Assembly (NCBI GenBank): GCA_028716525.1
Contig: JAQUPQ010000001.1
Coordinates: 1 to 64,000, forward strand
DNA from: Terriglobia bacterium
GTDB taxonomy: Bacteria > Acidobacteriota > Terriglobia > JAIQFV01
DNA length: 64,000 nucleotides
Direction: 5' to 3'
In this document: positions 1-8,225 of the stretch, one piece after another
Numbering within the stretch: the first letter of the stretch is position 1
Layout: every line of letters begins with the position of its first letter
Made by a program: the position numbers and the translations under genes
The notes under the pieces: model-generated
Told to the model about the DNA's origin: nothing
Seen by the model: only the letters and a program-made list of their open reading frames with translations
Databases searched by the model: none

Positions 1-71
1 TATTGAAGCCGCTTCCACCCTCTTTCTTTGGGTAATTGATACTGAAAATATGAAAGCGGTTATAAACAACA

Positions 72-353
72 GTGCCATATATGAGCTGTGGGGCTTTGTG
101 CGAGATATGCTTAATGTCGCTTTTATGGTCACTGATTCCGATTTTGCCGGTTCTTTTTGGGGCCAAGAGCATCATTCTTTCGGTGGTCTTATCTATAGCC
201 ATGATTGTCGTAGTTTCTGTCATTCTGGCGTTTTTGTCGGGAATGGCGCTCGCGAAACGCATCCTGATCAACATTATTATTGTAGCTTTGGCCGTCAGCG
301 TTGCTTATGCCGTGGGCACGTTGGCCCGACGAATTTTTGGAATTTCAGTATAA
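72..353 (+). CDS. Small membrane protein resembling the C-terminal part of VIT1/CCC1 transporters
   Basis: The 93-residue reading frame begins with GTG; an ATG lies three codons later. It is almost entirely hydrophobic, with three membrane-length segments and a basic end (LARRIFGISV). The order of a PILP turn, a long helix, a short polar loop and a final helix recalls the last third of VIT1/CCC1 iron/manganese transporters, which are normally over 200 residues. No N-terminal part is visible upstream because stop codons occur in all frames before it. It may be a truncated remnant, a frameshifted gene whose start lies outside the window, or a genuine small protein. No good ribosome binding site was seen. 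Confidence 0.4.
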   Translation: MPYMSCGALCEICLMSLLWSLIPILPVLFGAKSIILSVVLSIAMIVVVSVILAFLSGMALAKRILINIIIVALAVSVAYAVGTLARRIFGISV

Positions 354-357
354 GTTA

Positions 358-415
358 GGGACAGACACCCATTCTTCAATATTTCGAGAACGACAGAACG
401 ACAGGTGTCTGTCCC
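358..415. repeat. REP-like inverted repeat (GGGACAGACACC arms), copy 1
   Basis: GGGACAGACACC at 358-369 is matched by its exact reverse complement at 404-415, with a 34-base spacer. It fills part of the 409-base gap before the FG-GAP gene. The same arms occur again at 3472-3532 just after that gene. The shape resembles REP sequences mobilised by REP-associated tyrosine transposases, but no such transposase gene lies in the window. The rest of the gap shows nothing recognisable. Confidence 0.7.
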
Positions 416-762
416 ATGTTTCCCATACTCTGAGCCATCATTGCGTCCTCGGCATCTCTGCGGTGGATGGCTTACCGGAATCCGGAGCGCCCTTGTTTCC
501 AATCGTAAGCCAACATTCAAGAGCAACTTCCCCCAAAAATCTCTTGTTTTCACCATGATTCAGAGATAGGATTCGGTCGATATACTCCACAATTCATAAC
601 AGTTGGCTGGTGCCATTTATCCACGAAACTTCGAACCTGAGGAAGCTCTCCACTTGGTCAGTTCAGGGAGGGCCGGCATATTCAGTGTCGCGGGCTGACC
701 TGAGTCGGAACCCACAGGGACGGATCTTTCACGATTTTTCTTTGGATGGAGGAGAAGAAACC

Positions 763-3459
763 ATGGCCCCCAATGTCTCGTCGCATGTAACTCACAAGAT
801 TTGGAGAACTTCGGTTGCGGCGTTGTTGGTCGTTTGCAATTTGGCTGGAATTGCTCTTTGGGCATCGGGCAATGTTACATGCCCCGTGAACTTCAGTGCC
901 CCCTTGATCTTTCCCGCGGGATCGAGCCCCAATTCTATCGCCTTTACAACATTCGGCGGCCAGCCGATGTTCGGCACAACCGACAACGTTCACAACATTA
1001 TTTCCATGGTGCGTGGAACCATGCAGGCCGATGGTTCGTTTCAATGGGGCGCACCCATAATCGTGCCTACTGATAACTCGCCGCAACAGATGGTATTCGG
1101 GGATTTCCCCCGCATTGGAATGCCGGGTCCCGCTGTTGTCAATTTCAACTCAAACAATCTGATGATCTTTAGGGGTATATTGAACGGAGGAGTTCCCGCA
1201 TTCTCTGCTATCGGGACATATCCCACAGATTTCGATCCCATTGATCTTGCCATTGGAGACTTCAACGCGGATGGAAGCCCTGATTTGGTTGTTGTGAGCC
1301 ATGCTGCCAACGATCTTGACTTTTTCTTTGGAGGGGGTGATGGAACTTTTTCAGCAGGGACGCCTCTTCCCACCGGCACGAGTCCGGTGGGTGTGATAAC
1401 TGGGGATTTCACAAACCATGGCCTTTTCGATATCGCGACTTTGAACCAGGGTTCGTCTACAATTTCGGTTTTCCCAGCCCTTGTGTCTCCTGGAGGCACC
1501 TTCGGACCTCGTATCGACAACCCTGTGCTGCCTAATCCGATCTCCTTTGCAGTCGGAGATTTCCTTGGAAACGGCATTCCGGGTTTTGTGGTTACGAACG
1601 GTTCCCCGACAAACAATGTGCAAGTTTACGGAGGGGACGGCACCGGCCACTTCAGCCCAATCGGGTCCCCATTTACTGGCGGAGTCTATGTCGCTGTCGG
1701 CGATGTCAATGGAGATGGAATCCCAGACATCATTACGGGCGCCCCCAGTGGCACGATTTCAATTTTCCCGGGGATTGGCAACGGGACATTTGTGACGCCT
1801 CCCACCACCTTCACTTCGGGAAATGGTCTATCTGGGATCACGGTGGGAGATTTCAACGGCGACGGTCAGATGGACTTTGCAATCTCAAATTCCCAGAATA
1901 ATATGGTGAGCGTTTTTCTCAACAATCGGACCTGCTTCAACCCCATCGTCAAGCAGACCGTGCCCGTAGGCGGCACCTGGAGCCTTTATATGCAAAACAC
2001 GGCCGGTTCACAGATTAATGACGGGTGGTGCCTCAACTTCACTGAAAGTCCTCCCCCTCACAAAAAATCAACCGACGAATCGCTCGGCGAATTCCCCAAC
2101 CCTGCGCTATTAAACCAAAACCCCTATGGCCTGGCAGTCTTCAGTTTGACTCAAGGGGGAAACGTCGTCACCGAAGCCGGGGTTCCGGCTTCGCCACCCA
2201 CCACGGACGGCGAGATCTTCATCGATTTCCGATCGAATGTGGCATCGAAATCAAACACCCTGGCGACTGGGTTCGTCAACACCAACACCGGATTTGCCAT
2301 TGTCAACCGGGGAAACGCCGCGGCCCACATTTCTTTCATCCTGCGGGATGGCACTGGAACGCAAATTACAGGCACGGGACACGGCACCTTAGCGGTTAAC
2401 AACCACATCGCCAAGTTTATTAATCAGTTGAGCGACCTGGCTGCGGATTTCACTCTTCCAGCAAATTTTTCTACAACAGTGAAGTTTGCGACGCTCGAAA
2501 TTCAAAGCGACCAGCCTTTGTCCATTGTTGCTTTGCGTTCAACCATCAACCAGCGTGGAGAAACGTTGCTGACCACCACCCCGAGCGTCGATTTGACTTC
2601 AGCAGCGCCCTCCGGGACCGTGAATTTCCCGCAGCTTGCCGATGGAGGTGGATTCCACACCACGCTTTTCTTCGTTAATCGCTCCAGCAGCACCTTCAAC
2701 GGTACGGTCCAATTCACGAAAGATGACGGCACGCCGCTGACGGTCGTCAATGCCACCGACGGCCACCCACTCTCCTCGTTTCACGCCAGCCTCCCACCGG
2801 GAGGGTCGGGCGTCTTTCAAACGGATGGTTCCCCAGCCAACATCAATACCGGTTCAGTTCAGGTTATCCCCGACAACGGATCTCCGAGCTTAGTTGGCGC
2901 GGGCGTATTTAGCCTAGTTCAAGGAGGAATCCTAGTGACCGAGTCGGGCATTCCCAGTGCAGCACCTACTACGCACGCGCGCATTTATGTGGATGAATCA
3001 CGGGGACACGACACCGGCCTCGCGATGTCGAATCCGAATGGTGCGTCAGTCAACGTTATCCTCAAGACTTTTCAACTCGACGGCATCACACCGGTCGGTA
3101 AAAGCAATGGGCCCGTGAACATCAGCGCGGGTGGCCATAAAGCGGCGTTCGTGGGTCAGTTCATTTCTGGAATTCCCGTGGGGTTTACCGGGGTTCTAGA
3201 TATCTCATCACCTACTCCCATTGCCGCAGTGACCTTGCGATCACTCACCAACAAGCGCGGCGAGGTCCTGCTCACCACTTTTCCTATCGCCGACTATAAC
3301 GCTTCCGCGCCCTTTCCCGTTGTGTTTCCACAAATTGCAGTGGGAGGCGGCTTCCAAACACAGTTCATCACGCTTAGTGGAGGTGCTGCTGACGCGGTGA
3401 CATTAAGTTTCTTTGGAGACGACGGCTCATCCCTAGCCATTGGAAAGTCGCAGCGATAA
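763..3459 (+). CDS. Exported FG-GAP/VCBS repeat protein with C-terminal tandem module
   Basis: The start was set at the ATG at 763, preceded by GGAGGAG at 748-754, rather than the upstream in-frame start at 610. This gives 898 residues opening with a basic stretch and a hydrophobic helix (about residues 15-35), so the protein is probably exported or membrane anchored. Residues 160-370 carry about five FG-GAP-like units of the type GDFNGDGxxD, which bind calcium and build beta-propeller blades in integrin-like proteins. From nucleotide 2124 to the end lies a ~445-residue module made of two related halves. It is shared with the S53 peptidase at 8226-12338 and the protein at 13075-16746. The gene is bracketed by two copies of a REP-like repeat. 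Its role is unknown; a surface or extracellular adhesion or binding function is inferred. Confidence 0.85.
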   Translation: MAPNVSSHVTHKIWRTSVAALLVVCNLAGIALWASGNVTCPVNFSAPLIFPAGSSPNSIAFTTFGGQPMFGTTDNVHNIISMVRGTMQADGSFQWGAPIIVPTDNSPQQMVFGDFPRIGMPGPAVVNFNSNNLMIFRGILNGGVPAFSAIGTYPTDFDPIDLAIGDFNADGSPDLVVVSHAANDLDFFFGGGDGTFSAGTPLPTGTSPVGVITGDFTNHGLFDIATLNQGSSTISVFPALVSPGGTFGPRIDNPVLPNPISFAVGDFLGNGIPGFVVTNGSPTNNVQVYGGDGTGHFSPIGSPFTGGVYVAVGDVNGDGIPDIITGAPSGTISIFPGIGNGTFVTPPTTFTSGNGLSGITVGDFNGDGQMDFAISNSQNNMVSVFLNNRTCFNPIVKQTVPVGGTWSLYMQNTAGSQINDGWCLNFTESPPPHKKSTDESLGEFPNPALLNQNPYGLAVFSLTQGGNVVTEAGVPASPPTTDGEIFIDFRSNVASKSNTLATGFVNTNTGFAIVNRGNAAAHISFILRDGTGTQITGTGHGTLAVNNHIAKFINQLSDLAADFTLPANFSTTVKFATLEIQSDQPLSIVALRSTINQRGETLLTTTPSVDLTSAAPSGTVNFPQLADGGGFHTTLFFVNRSSSTFNGTVQFTKDDGTPLTVVNATDGHPLSSFHASLPPGGSGVFQTDGSPANINTGSVQVIPDNGSPSLVGAGVFSLVQGGILVTESGIPSAAPTTHARIYVDESRGHDTGLAMSNPNGASVNVILKTFQLDGITPVGKSNGPVNISAGGHKAAFVGQFISGIPVGFTGVLDISSPTPIAAVTLRSLTNKRGEVLLTTFPIADYNASAPFPVVFPQIAVGGGFQTQFITLSGGAADAVTLSFFGDDGSSLAIGKSQR

Positions 3460-3471
3460 GTATGCAAGGAC

Positions 3472-3532
3472 GGGGACAGACACCAAACTTTGGGGCATCT
3501 TCTGAAATAAAGAGCATCAGGTGTCTGTCCCC
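3472..3532. repeat. REP-like inverted repeat (GGGGACAGACACC arms), copy 2
   Basis: GGGGACAGACACC at 3472-3484 pairs exactly with GGTGTCTGTCCCC at 3520-3532, with a 35-base spacer. It begins 12 bases after the stop codon of the FG-GAP gene. It may act as a transcription terminator there, but the identical arms at 358-415 point to a repeat family. Confidence 0.75.
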
Positions 3533-3569
3533 ACTCTCCGAGAGGACGAAGCATCCCGGCTACCGAAAC

Positions 3570-4763
3570 TCACTGTAATTTTCTGAATCTATAAAATTCC
3601 TTGTAATCGGAAAAAACGTGGTGCGCGTATGCAGAAGAGTAATCCAAAAGTTTCCCCTGCCATTCGGACTGATTCGCAAATGCCATGAGCTCGTCGGCAG
3701 TTGAGGAACCTTGTCGGCCGCTGCTGCGCAACTGCCCCCAAGCAGCGAGCTCCCCCATGGTCGCCACCAGTTTCTCAAGCCGCTTCAACTTGCCGTTCCA
3801 ATTTCGGAGATTGACTTTGTCCTGAAGCGGTTGAAGTTCGTGCAGGATGTAGGACCTCCCATGCATTTCGACAGGCGAAAGCAAAGCGGGGCTGGTTCCC
3901 TGAACACGTTGTTGGATGGAAACCACGCGGTCGGCTTCATGACGCCACTTCGGTTGTCGAAGTTTGAGCCGCGACTCGATTGAAGAAGGAGCGGCTTCCT
4001 TCAAATCCAAAAGAAAATTGTGATCCGGTGATCCCTTCCCCCGCACAAGAACCGCAAAGCGATAAAGTCCGAGGCTTCCAGTCCCGGCAATGCGATGCGC
4101 CACGTCAATCACGTTGAAGAAGGCCGGATCCGCTTGTCTCGCCGCCCATTTCTTGATCAACTGCTCGACCCGGGCGCGTTCTTCTCCAGAGACCGCAAAG
4201 AACTTCTTGCCGTCGAGAAAAATCTGACGGTGCTTCCCCTTCAATTTCGTGCGCTTATCCAGAAAGTTCTTTCGTTTCCTCTTTTGAAGAGCATCGAGCA
4301 GTTCTCTGACCATTCCCTCCGCCGTTCCAATTTCGACCGTCCGGGCCTTTCCAAACTGGAGCGCTTTCACGTAGGCCTCAAGCGCCACTTTCTGAAGATC
4401 CCGCCCCTCGGATTCCCTCAACGTCAATGTTTCAGCGGCCACGAGAATGCTCGTCAAAAATCGGGCCAGCTCCCAAGTGCAAGGCGCCAGAACCGCCTCG
4501 TCAAAATCATTGAGGTCGAAATAGACGAGGCGGTTGTCGCCCTTGTAGCTGCCAAAATTCTCCAAGTGCAAATCGCCGCTGATCCAAGCGGCCGGCGCAT
4601 GGTCGAGCGAAGTGCCTTTGGGCCAATCCTCATAAAAAATATGACATGTGCCTCGATAAAATCCGAAGCTACTGGCCCGCATATGTTGATACTTGATCTT
4701 CAGAAGGTCGGGGTCTCTCGTGGCATTGAATTCCTGAATTCTCTCGACGATGTCTTTGCGCAT
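3570..4763 (-). CDS. DUF2252 family protein
   Basis: The start was placed at the ATG at 4763, which opens MRKDIVERIQEFN; the frame stays open upstream but that extension looks non-coding. The protein is 397 residues, close to the family norm of about 400-450. Family hallmarks are visible: a KYxxM...FGFYRGT segment near residues 25-40, GDLHLENFGSY near 66-76 and DLNDFDEA near 86-93. The second resembles the Brenner-type catalytic loop of aminoglycoside phosphotransferase-like kinases, so a phosphotransferase fold is plausible, but the substrate is unknown. No signal peptide was seen, so it is probably cytoplasmic. It stands alone, 302 bases downstream of the M14 peptidase gene on the same strand. 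Confidence 0.85.
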   Translation of the reverse strand: MRKDIVERIQEFNATRDPDLLKIKYQHMRASSFGFYRGTCHIFYEDWPKGTSLDHAPAAWISGDLHLENFGSYKGDNRLVYFDLNDFDEAVLAPCTWELARFLTSILVAAETLTLRESEGRDLQKVALEAYVKALQFGKARTVEIGTAEGMVRELLDALQKRKRKNFLDKRTKLKGKHRQIFLDGKKFFAVSGEERARVEQLIKKWAARQADPAFFNVIDVAHRIAGTGSLGLYRFAVLVRGKGSPDHNFLLDLKEAAPSSIESRLKLRQPKWRHEADRVVSIQQRVQGTSPALLSPVEMHGRSYILHELQPLQDKVNLRNWNGKLKRLEKLVATMGELAAWGQLRSSGRQGSSTADELMAFANQSEWQGKLLDYSSAYAHHVFSDYKEFYRFRKLQ

Positions 4764-4943
4764 GTCTGAAAGTATAACCGTAAAGGACGGCCTCGTTAAA
4801 ATGAGCGGCGGCGAGATCGGTTCGATTGATCGGCCTCCAGGCCTTATGCATTCGTGGCATTGACAATTCACCGCAGAGTCGCCGAGATCGCAAAGCATGT
4901 GCAGAGACTTCTGTGGCTCTTCGGGGGATCAAAATCAATATCA

Positions 4944-4974
4944 CCGGGATTCGATACAAAACATCGAATCCCGG
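4944..4974. repeat. Perfect 12-bp stem hairpin in a 302-base gap
   Basis: CCGGGATTCGAT at 4944-4955 and ATCGAATCCCGG at 4963-4974 are exact reverse complements around a 7-base loop. There is no T-run on either side, so a rho-independent terminator is doubtful. The trailing bases CCCGGCTACC recur at 3555, near the neighbouring REP copy, suggesting a dispersed repeat. The remainder of 4764-5065 holds nothing recognisable. Confidence 0.6.
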
Positions 4975-5065
4975 CTACCCGCTTCTCCTGACACTCGGTA
5001 CCCGACACTCATCCTCAGAACAAATTATCCGGTGAGTGAATCAAGCCTACGAACAAACGCTCCTG

Positions 5066-7933
5066 CTACTTAGCTGCTACCGTTGTGTCCTGCGCGCTGC
5101 CATAAAACAATCCGTTGAACAAGAACTTGAATGTCTCATGAGGTTGGCCCCGGTACGTCACTTCCGGTCCCAACACAATGACCTTTCCGGCGCCAATCGA
5201 TGACTCCGCTATGGCCACGCCGCCATCCAGGTAAGATTGTCCCCACGCCCATCCGCTATCCAGCGTCTCCGAACCGGAATACCAAGCCACCAAAGACGGT
5301 TTCACCTTTTCATCGGGAATAATACGGAACACCGGACTGCTGTCGAAATCCACATCGGCCGTCGACGGCATTCCATAAGCCAGGGGATTCGTGTTGTCGA
5401 TCGTGACTCGCACCAACGATCCGGGAATATAGAATTTCTCCCGAGCCAGCGGACGCTCTTTTCCTTCGGCATCTCGCTCCGTCAAGTAGTTCCCTACCGG
5501 GACGCCCAGAAGCTTGGCGAGCGATGTGGAACTTCCCACGGTGAGGACTGTTCCGCCCGCCTCCACGAATTTCTTCAGCTGAGGAACGGTTTTGTCGGGG
5601 GTGATGCGTCCCAGCCAACTCCGATATTCAGCGGGAATGTTTTCCGGGTTGATGGCGCCGCCGAATCCTCCCCCACCGCCGCGGCCGCTGGGAGTAATGC
5701 CTCGAAATGCACCATCGGTGAATACCAACACATCAAATCGATCTTTCAAATTTCCCGCATCCAGGCTTTGCGGGTAAACCACTTCGTAGGGAAATTCGAA
5801 TTGCTCGAACAACCAGCGCAACCAGCCGGACGGCATGAGGCCGCCGTATTGATCATACAAGCCGATACGCACGGGTTGAATCTTCCAAGCTCCGCCCGGG
5901 GGCATCGAAGCGGCGGCGTGAACGGGAACACCCAGCTCTTTGGCGCCCTGCTCCAGGATGGTGAGCGCCGTCGACGAAGCCGGGGTCCAGATCATGCCGG
6001 CGCCCAGGTCCTGTCCATTTTCCATCAAATCGCGTTTCAACCAGTACACGTCGCAGTGATTCTTCAGGAGCCGATTGACGACGATAAAAGAATTATTGAT
6101 GCGATGACTGATGAAATATCCCCCGGTAGTGGTGGTACCGAAAACCTTGCCCGGAGCCATGGGCTGCACGCCATCGAGCTTCGCGAAGGGTCCATCGAAA
6201 CCGTCGAGCACGCGGTCGAACCGGACTCCCATCTGATACGCCAATGTCCACCCGGCGTTGTCGTAAGGAGGAATGGGCGGACCACCGGGATAACGAAAAT
6301 CGTTGGGATGATCCTGGGGTTCAAACATGTCGAGGATAAACGGCCGCGCGGCCTGAGCGGTCTTCACGATATAAGAACCCGCCGGATAATTTTTCCCGGC
6401 CACGGTGAAATCAGAATTCGCTCTCCATACCGTGATGCCGTTCTTAAGCAAGGCATTGACAAACTTGGTGGCCGTCGGAAAATCATCTTGACTCGAAGAA
6501 ATGATGTAGCCGCGCGGATCCCGTAGCTTGGGGTCGTGCAAGATCTTGGCATAGAGATCGGCAGGAATCGTTTGTGCCCGAAAGGCGGCGGCCATCGCTG
6601 CGGGAACATCGCCGCCCGATTCTGCGGCTCCACCGCCGCGTTGTCCCGGAGCCGGTGTTTCTTTGGCCGCTGCTTTCAGCGCTTCGATTCGTTTGGGCGT
6701 GACGGTCCAGGAATCTTCGCTGCCGCGCTGAATGGAATTTTTGCCCATCTGATAAATATCGTAGAGAAGTGTCTCGCGGTTCCGGGAAGCGTAATCGAGC
6801 ACGGCGCGGTTCTGTTCAATCTCATAATCGATGGATTGACGATAATGCCATTCCTGCGGAGCAATCGGGAGCGGCCAATCACCTTGCGGCAATTGCTTGT
6901 CGGCCACCAGGGGAATGCGCAGGGGCGTGGGATTGCCGATGATCTCGGTGAGGATGCCGATCATGTTGTGAAAATAAACCGTCGTGCGCAGCCCGCCATC
7001 CCACCAGGTCGAATAGCTTGATCCCGAGCGCATGGCCGATCCGCCCTTGCCTTCCGCCACCAGCCGACTGTGCATCGCCGTCCCGACCGCTTCAATGCCC
7101 AGCGGTACGAGCGGATCAAAATGATAATTGAAGGGATCACGAAAAGGCGGAATGAAGACCACGGCGCCCGCCGGGCCTGTCTGATGATGGTTGTACATGA
7201 TTTGCGGAAACCATTCGATAAACAATTGGCGATTCATGTTGGCGGTCTCCGGCATGTTCGACATATAAGAATCGCGGTTGTCATCGTGTCCGACGTATTT
7301 GTGGTACAGGCGCGGCAAACCGGCCATCGAACGTTTGCTGGGATCCTTCTCGCGCATATACCAGTTGGCGACCAGCTCCTGGCCGTCCGGGTTTGCCAGC
7401 ACACACAATAAAATATCGTCCTCCAGGAAACGCAGGGTCTCGGCATCAGTTCGGGTGACCATCTGATAAACCATCTCCATCAACTGTTGCGAACCGACGG
7501 TCTCCGTGGCGTGCAGACCTCCATCGATCCAGACCACGGCTTTGCCTTCGCGAGCCAGTGCATGGGCTTGATCGTCGGTCAATCCTTCCGCCAACGCCAA
7601 GCGGCGCGCAATTTCCTTGTAGCGATCGAGTTTCCTCAGATTGGCCGGAGAGGTGATGATGGCCATGTATTGACGCCGGCCTTCAGCCGTCGGCCCGATA
7701 TCCACAAGCTTCATGCGATCGGATTCCTGAGCGAGTTTCTTCCAATACACTTCCAGCTGGGAATAGGTCGCCATATGGTAGTCATCGCCAATGTTGAATC
7801 CCAGGGCTTCCTGGGGCGCCGTTATTTTCGGTGCAATGGTTTTGGCGGGGGTTTTGGCGGTCAACGGTCCAACCGACGCCAGAACAAGCAAACTCACCAA
7901 AAGCAAACAGCAGAAAATCTTTCTTGAATTCAT
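5066..7933 (-). CDS. Exported M14-family zinc carboxypeptidase
   Basis: A 955-residue protein with a signal peptide (basic MNSRK, hydrophobic core to about residue 22, cleavage near LTA-KT). GGGGAGG precedes the ATG. The carboxypeptidase A-like domain covers roughly residues 50-400. His141 and Glu144 in GLHATET form the HxxE zinc pair, NPDG follows near 181, and His249/His250 in MYNHHQTGP supplies the third ligand. Residues 690-950 look like a class I glutamine-amidotransferase/ThuA-like alpha/beta domain without an obvious catalytic triad. Such large M14 proteins are frequent in Acidobacteriota secretomes; peptide or cell-wall peptide hydrolysis outside the cytoplasm is inferred. It lies downstream of the S53 peptidase on the same strand, 292 bases away, and is probably transcribed separately. 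Confidence 0.9.
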   Translation of the reverse strand: MNSRKIFCCLLLVSLLVLASVGPLTAKTPAKTIAPKITAPQEALGFNIGDDYHMATYSQLEVYWKKLAQESDRMKLVDIGPTAEGRRQYMAIITSPANLRKLDRYKEIARRLALAEGLTDDQAHALAREGKAVVWIDGGLHATETVGSQQLMEMVYQMVTRTDAETLRFLEDDILLCVLANPDGQELVANWYMREKDPSKRSMAGLPRLYHKYVGHDDNRDSYMSNMPETANMNRQLFIEWFPQIMYNHHQTGPAGAVVFIPPFRDPFNYHFDPLVPLGIEAVGTAMHSRLVAEGKGGSAMRSGSSYSTWWDGGLRTTVYFHNMIGILTEIIGNPTPLRIPLVADKQLPQGDWPLPIAPQEWHYRQSIDYEIEQNRAVLDYASRNRETLLYDIYQMGKNSIQRGSEDSWTVTPKRIEALKAAAKETPAPGQRGGGAAESGGDVPAAMAAAFRAQTIPADLYAKILHDPKLRDPRGYIISSSQDDFPTATKFVNALLKNGITVWRANSDFTVAGKNYPAGSYIVKTAQAARPFILDMFEPQDHPNDFRYPGGPPIPPYDNAGWTLAYQMGVRFDRVLDGFDGPFAKLDGVQPMAPGKVFGTTTTGGYFISHRINNSFIVVNRLLKNHCDVYWLKRDLMENGQDLGAGMIWTPASSTALTILEQGAKELGVPVHAAASMPPGGAWKIQPVRIGLYDQYGGLMPSGWLRWLFEQFEFPYEVVYPQSLDAGNLKDRFDVLVFTDGAFRGITPSGRGGGGGFGGAINPENIPAEYRSWLGRITPDKTVPQLKKFVEAGGTVLTVGSSTSLAKLLGVPVGNYLTERDAEGKERPLAREKFYIPGSLVRVTIDNTNPLAYGMPSTADVDFDSSPVFRIIPDEKVKPSLVAWYSGSETLDSGWAWGQSYLDGGVAIAESSIGAGKVIVLGPEVTYRGQPHETFKFLFNGLFYGSAQDTTVAAK

Positions 7934-8157
7934 CAGATGCCTCCCCTTGCAGATGGCCTGCGGTAAATATTGAGGTCTTCTTCAGACTTGAAGAGCACCA
8001 AAACGATTCCGAATCTTGGGCCGGATGTGAAAAACAGATTGCCCGCCACCGAGGTGCTGGAATGGGTCAGGAACTTCGACTGATTGGTCTGGCATCAGGA
8101 CAATGCCAGTGGTCTTGCGGGCAACATGACTTGCCGCTTTTTGACAGACGGAAATTA

Positions 8158-8186
8158 CACCTCTTCCGTTACTTTGGGAAGAGGTG
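8158..8186. terminator. Possible terminator hairpin between the S53 and M14 genes
   Basis: CACCTCTTCC at 8158-8167 pairs with GGAAGAGGTG at 8177-8186 around a 9-base loop. It lies about 40 bases past the stop of the minus-strand S53 gene. There is no downstream T-run, so the assignment is tentative. Confidence 0.4.
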
Positions 8187-8225
8187 AATCAAATTGAGAT
8201 GAGGTCCGCGGCGTGACAGTCGATC

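Noticed and set aside
4095-4769. 224-codon plus-strand frame over the DUF2252 gene
   Set aside because: Antisense shadow; the minus-strand frame has family motifs and this one has none.
5237-6526. 429-codon open frame on the plus strand inside the M14 gene
   Set aside because: It is antisense to a clearly coding gene with signal peptide and zinc motifs, has no ribosome binding site and matches no family.
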